16,050 nucleotides of DNA from contig JAFYYE010000114.1 in NCBI GenBank assembly GCA_017557715.1, positions 1-16,050 of the forward strand, read 5' to 3'. Positions within the stretch are counted from its first letter, which is position 1, and the number at the start of each line of letters is the position of its first letter. A model generated the notes under the pieces. The model was not told the origin of the DNA, made no database searches, and worked only from the letters and a program-made list of their open reading frames with translations. Below are positions 14,041-16,050 of the stretch, in pieces. Source of the DNA: Pseudobutyrivibrio sp. Lineage in GTDB: Bacteria > Bacillota > Clostridia > Lachnospirales > Lachnospiraceae. The translations under genes were made by a program, and so were the position numbers.

Positions 14041-16050
14041 TTATCTTCTTTTGCGAACTACTATGAATCCTGCTGCACCAGCGACTGCAGCTACTGCAAC
14101 TACAATTGCTACTACAACTCCTGGATTTACTCCGCCTTCTTCAACTGCTGCTGTAGGTACTTCCTCATCAGCAATTTCTACTTCAGCTTCATCCTCAGGC
14201 ACAGTCTCATCTGCCTCTACAGTTTCCTCAGCTGGAAGCTCAGCTTTTTCTTCTACAACATCTTCCTCGGTAACTTCATCCTCAACAGTTTCCTCAGTCT
14301 TTGTAGATGCTACCTTTGTAGATTTTGTAGCTGACTTCTTAGCTACAGAATTATCTGCCACCTTTACCTCAGGTGCTGCAAGTGGTACCTGTGCCTCTGC
14401 TACAGTTACAGGCTGCTGCACTGTCTTTGTAGCTGTAGAAGCTGTGCTAGTAGTTTTTGTTGAGCTACTAGTTGAGCTTGCAGAGCTACCACTTCCTGAA
14501 CTACTAGTTGAGCTTGAAGCACTACCGCTTCCTGTATTACCAGATGCTGGCGCAGGAACTGGAGTTTCAGGCTCTTCTGCTGGCTCCTCCTGCTTAAGTT
14601 CCTCAGCACTTGGTCTCACATCTGTGAACCATGCATTCACATCATTATTCTGACATCCCTTACCATTATTTACAATTACATGAATTCCTTCAGCAAAGAT
14701 TTGGCTTTCAGCAGCCTTTGCTTCCATAGGGCGGAATGCTGAAACAAATCCATTAAGAAGAGATGTTAATACTTCCTTGATTTCCTCAAGAAGAGAATCC
14801 TCATCAGAATCAGACTCATCTGCTGTCTCTTCTACAACTTCCTCTGAATCTGCCTCAGCTACTGTTTCTTCATTAGATTCTTCTACTACTTCATCCAAGT
14901 TCTTAGGCTCTGCATCCTCAGAAATTTCTTCAGCTACATTCTCCTCAGAATCCTCAACTACCTCTTCAGTAATCTCCCCTTCCTCTGCTTCAGTCTCCTC
15001 CTCAGCAGTCTCGACAACCTCTTCTACCTTATCTTCCTGTGAGCTGAGAACTTTCTTAGGAACATTTATTGAATACCATCCATTTCCAATGTGAGTCATT
15101 GGCTTTCCTGGCCAGCCTCCAAGATACTCATGGTTTTCTCCATCGGTCCAGATATATGCATTGGCGCCATCAAAGTACTCATCCGCCTCAAGCTTTACAT
15201 ATACTCTGGCCTCTCCATCAGCAAGAGGCTTCTCTTCCTGAATTTCTCTAACTTTCTTTTCTGGCTCTGTAGGCTCCTCTGGCGCAGATGGTTCTGGCTC
15301 AGAAGGCTTCTCATTTACGTTAGGTCTTTCTGAAATAAGAGCCACATTATCAATCTGGCTTCCATCACCATTTGCAATGAGATGTAATCCTTCATGTGAA
15401 AGAGCCTTCTCACTAACACTTACTGAATACCAGTTGCCACCGATGTGCTGCATAGCCTTTCCTGGCCAACCACCAAAATACTCAGTGTTGGCACCATCAG
15501 TCCACGCATACATGTTTACTTCATCCCAGTTCGCCTTGTTATAATAGTAAATCTTCACTTCACCATCATTAAGGGCTGTCTCCTCTTCCACTGGGCGCTC
15601 TGTTGGCTCCTCTGGTGGATCAAGCTCTGGATGAAGATTCTTCTCTAATTTCAAATTGTCATTTTCAAGTGCCTTAAGTGCTGCTGCCTTTGATGCATAT
15701 TTGTACTTAGCACCAATGAAGTAAACCTTCTTTAAGCTGTCGCACTTCATATCTTCTGTCTGGCGCTTTCCATCATCTCCCTGAACAAAGTTGTTGAAGA
15801 TGATGTTGAAGTTTGAGCTTGGTGTGCAGTTGATTGTCTTCTTCCACCAACCGTCACCTTCATATTCACACTGTTGTCCTGGCCAGCCACCTAAATCCAC
15901 ATCGCCCCAAGTATAAACACCTACATTGTCCCAACCTGCTGCGTTGTAATAGTAAACTGTTGTTGTGCTTCCGTTGATTCCTGTTGCCTCTTCAGCTTCA
16001 GCCTTTGAAGAATACTTGTCTACCACAAGATTTCCACCTGGCTGATCTGC
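14041..16050 (-). CDS. Surface-anchored starch-binding protein (probable amylase C-terminus), 5' part outside window
   Basis: The frame is open to the right edge (669 residues visible, numbered here from the edge), so the GTG at 16026 is not a real start. Three CBM26-like starch-binding modules are seen from their shared YxWxD...GGWPG...WY pattern: residues about 32-100, 165-240 and 283-480. The third is interrupted after KKVLSS by about 113 mostly acidic residues before it resumes with GIHVIVNNG. A Ser/Thr/Gly linker (504-543), a Val/Ala/Lys/Thr region and a Glu/Asp-rich stalk (about 586-632) follow, then a C-terminal membrane helix (640-664) and RKRR. There is no LPXTG, so the protein is probably held in the membrane with the acidic stalk crossing the wall. 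Catalytic GH13 sequence is not visible; the amylase role is inferred from the modules and could instead be pullulanase or a pure starch-binding protein. Confidence 0.85.
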   Translation of the reverse strand, partial: ADQPGGNLVVDKYSSKAEAEEATGINGSTTTVYYYNAAGWDNVGVYTWGDVDLGGWPGQQCEYEGDGWWKKTINCTPSSNFNIIFNNFVQGDDGKRQTEDMKCDSLKKVYFIGAKYKYASKAAALKALENDNLKLEKNLHPELDPPEEPTERPVEEETALNDGEVKIYYYNKANWDEVNMYAWTDGANTEYFGGWPGKAMQHIGGNWYSVSVSEKALSHEGLHLIANGDGSQIDNVALISERPNVNEKPSEPEPSAPEEPTEPEKKVREIQEEKPLADGEARVYVKLEADEYFDGANAYIWTDGENHEYLGGWPGKPMTHIGNGWYSINVPKKVLSSQEDKVEEVVETAEEETEAEEGEITEEVVEDSEENVAEEISEDAEPKNLDEVVEESNEETVAEADSEEVVEETADESDSDEDSLLEEIKEVLTSLLNGFVSAFRPMEAKAAESQIFAEGIHVIVNNGKGCQNNDVNAWFTDVRPSAEELKQEEPAEEPETPVPAPASGNTGSGSASSSTSSSGSGSSASSTSSSTKTTSTASTATKTVQQPVTVAEAQVPLAAPEVKVADNSVAKKSATKSTKVASTKTEETVEDEVTEEDVVEEKAELPAEETVEADETVPEDEAEVEIADEEVPTAAVEEGGVNPGVVVAIVVAVAAVAGAAGFIVVRKRR
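14465..14536 (-). repeat. 36-bp direct repeat coding a Ser-rich linker
   Basis: Two adjacent 36-base units (14465-14500 and 14501-14536) share CTACTAGTTGAGCTTG and most remaining bases. They code two 12-residue Gly/Ser/Ala/Thr units of the linker between starch-binding modules and stalk. Such repeats allow the linker length to change by in-frame slippage. Confidence 0.7.

Noticed and set aside
13988..14653. 221-codon plus-strand frame rich in Ser, Ala and Val
   Set aside because: It is the antisense shadow of the acidic, Ser-rich end of the starch-binding protein, starts inside the terminator hairpin, and has no ribosome site.
14777..15094. 105-codon plus-strand Ser-rich frame
   Set aside because: It is the antisense of the Glu/Asp-rich insertion; Glu codons read backwards give Ser/Phe/Leu runs without stops.

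Overview
The window looks like chromosome from an anaerobic, low-GC, butyrate-forming member of the Lachnospiraceae, closest in feel to Butyrivibrio, Pseudobutyrivibrio or Roseburia. The grounds are a clear butyryl-CoA:acetate CoA-transferase, Gram-positive LPSTG-anchored pilin-like proteins, an extracellular starch-binding protein with CBM26-like modules, and AT-rich intergenic DNA with Shine-Dalgarno-led genes. The genus is inferred; no rRNA marker is present. Almost everything lies on the minus strand.

Read in the minus direction from the right edge: (i) 14041-16050 is the C-terminal part of a large secreted starch-binding protein (probably an amylase whose catalytic part lies outside), with three CBM26-like modules, a Ser-rich linker, an acidic stalk and a C-terminal membrane anchor. 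(ii) 12027-13906 is a two-gene unit, a HAD phosphatase followed by an RlmI-like rRNA methyltransferase. It ends at a bidirectional terminator shared with a plus-strand hotdog thioesterase (11506-11961). (iii) The thioesterase is divergent from the butyrate-forming CoA-transferase (10013-11353), with a separate promoter for each. (iv) 1773-9858 is a surface-protein cluster. It holds a secreted Ig/FN3 protein whose start is interrupted by an in-frame stop, a 1247-residue C-type-lectin/pilin fusion ending in LPSTG, and a 742-residue pilin-like paralogue ending in LPSTG. (v) 1-1575 is a two-gene unit: a very unusual tail-anchored coiled-coil protein with an Arg/Asp repeat head, then a LytS-type sensor histidine kinase cut by the left edge.

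The two LPSTG proteins appear to be separate transcripts. Each has its own intrinsic terminator and the same promoter layout: TGTAAC-N5-TGTAAC, then 11 bases, then a TARAAT -10 box. This matches the published WalR (YycF) recognition pattern TGTWAH-N5-TGTWAH and has no good -35 box, which suggests a shared activator tied to cell-envelope status. The secreted Ig/FN3 gene has a weaker version with the same 11-bp half-site period. No sortase gene is in the window.

The most unusual items are the Arg/Asp 12-residue-repeat membrane protein paired with a histidine kinase, the shared WalR-like boxes on the surface genes, the lectin-pilin fusion, a starch-binding module split by a 113-residue acidic insertion, and the in-frame stop at the head of the secreted Ig/FN3 gene. 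No tRNA, rRNA, CRISPR array, insertion sequence or phage gene was seen, and no gap between genes exceeds 300 bases.
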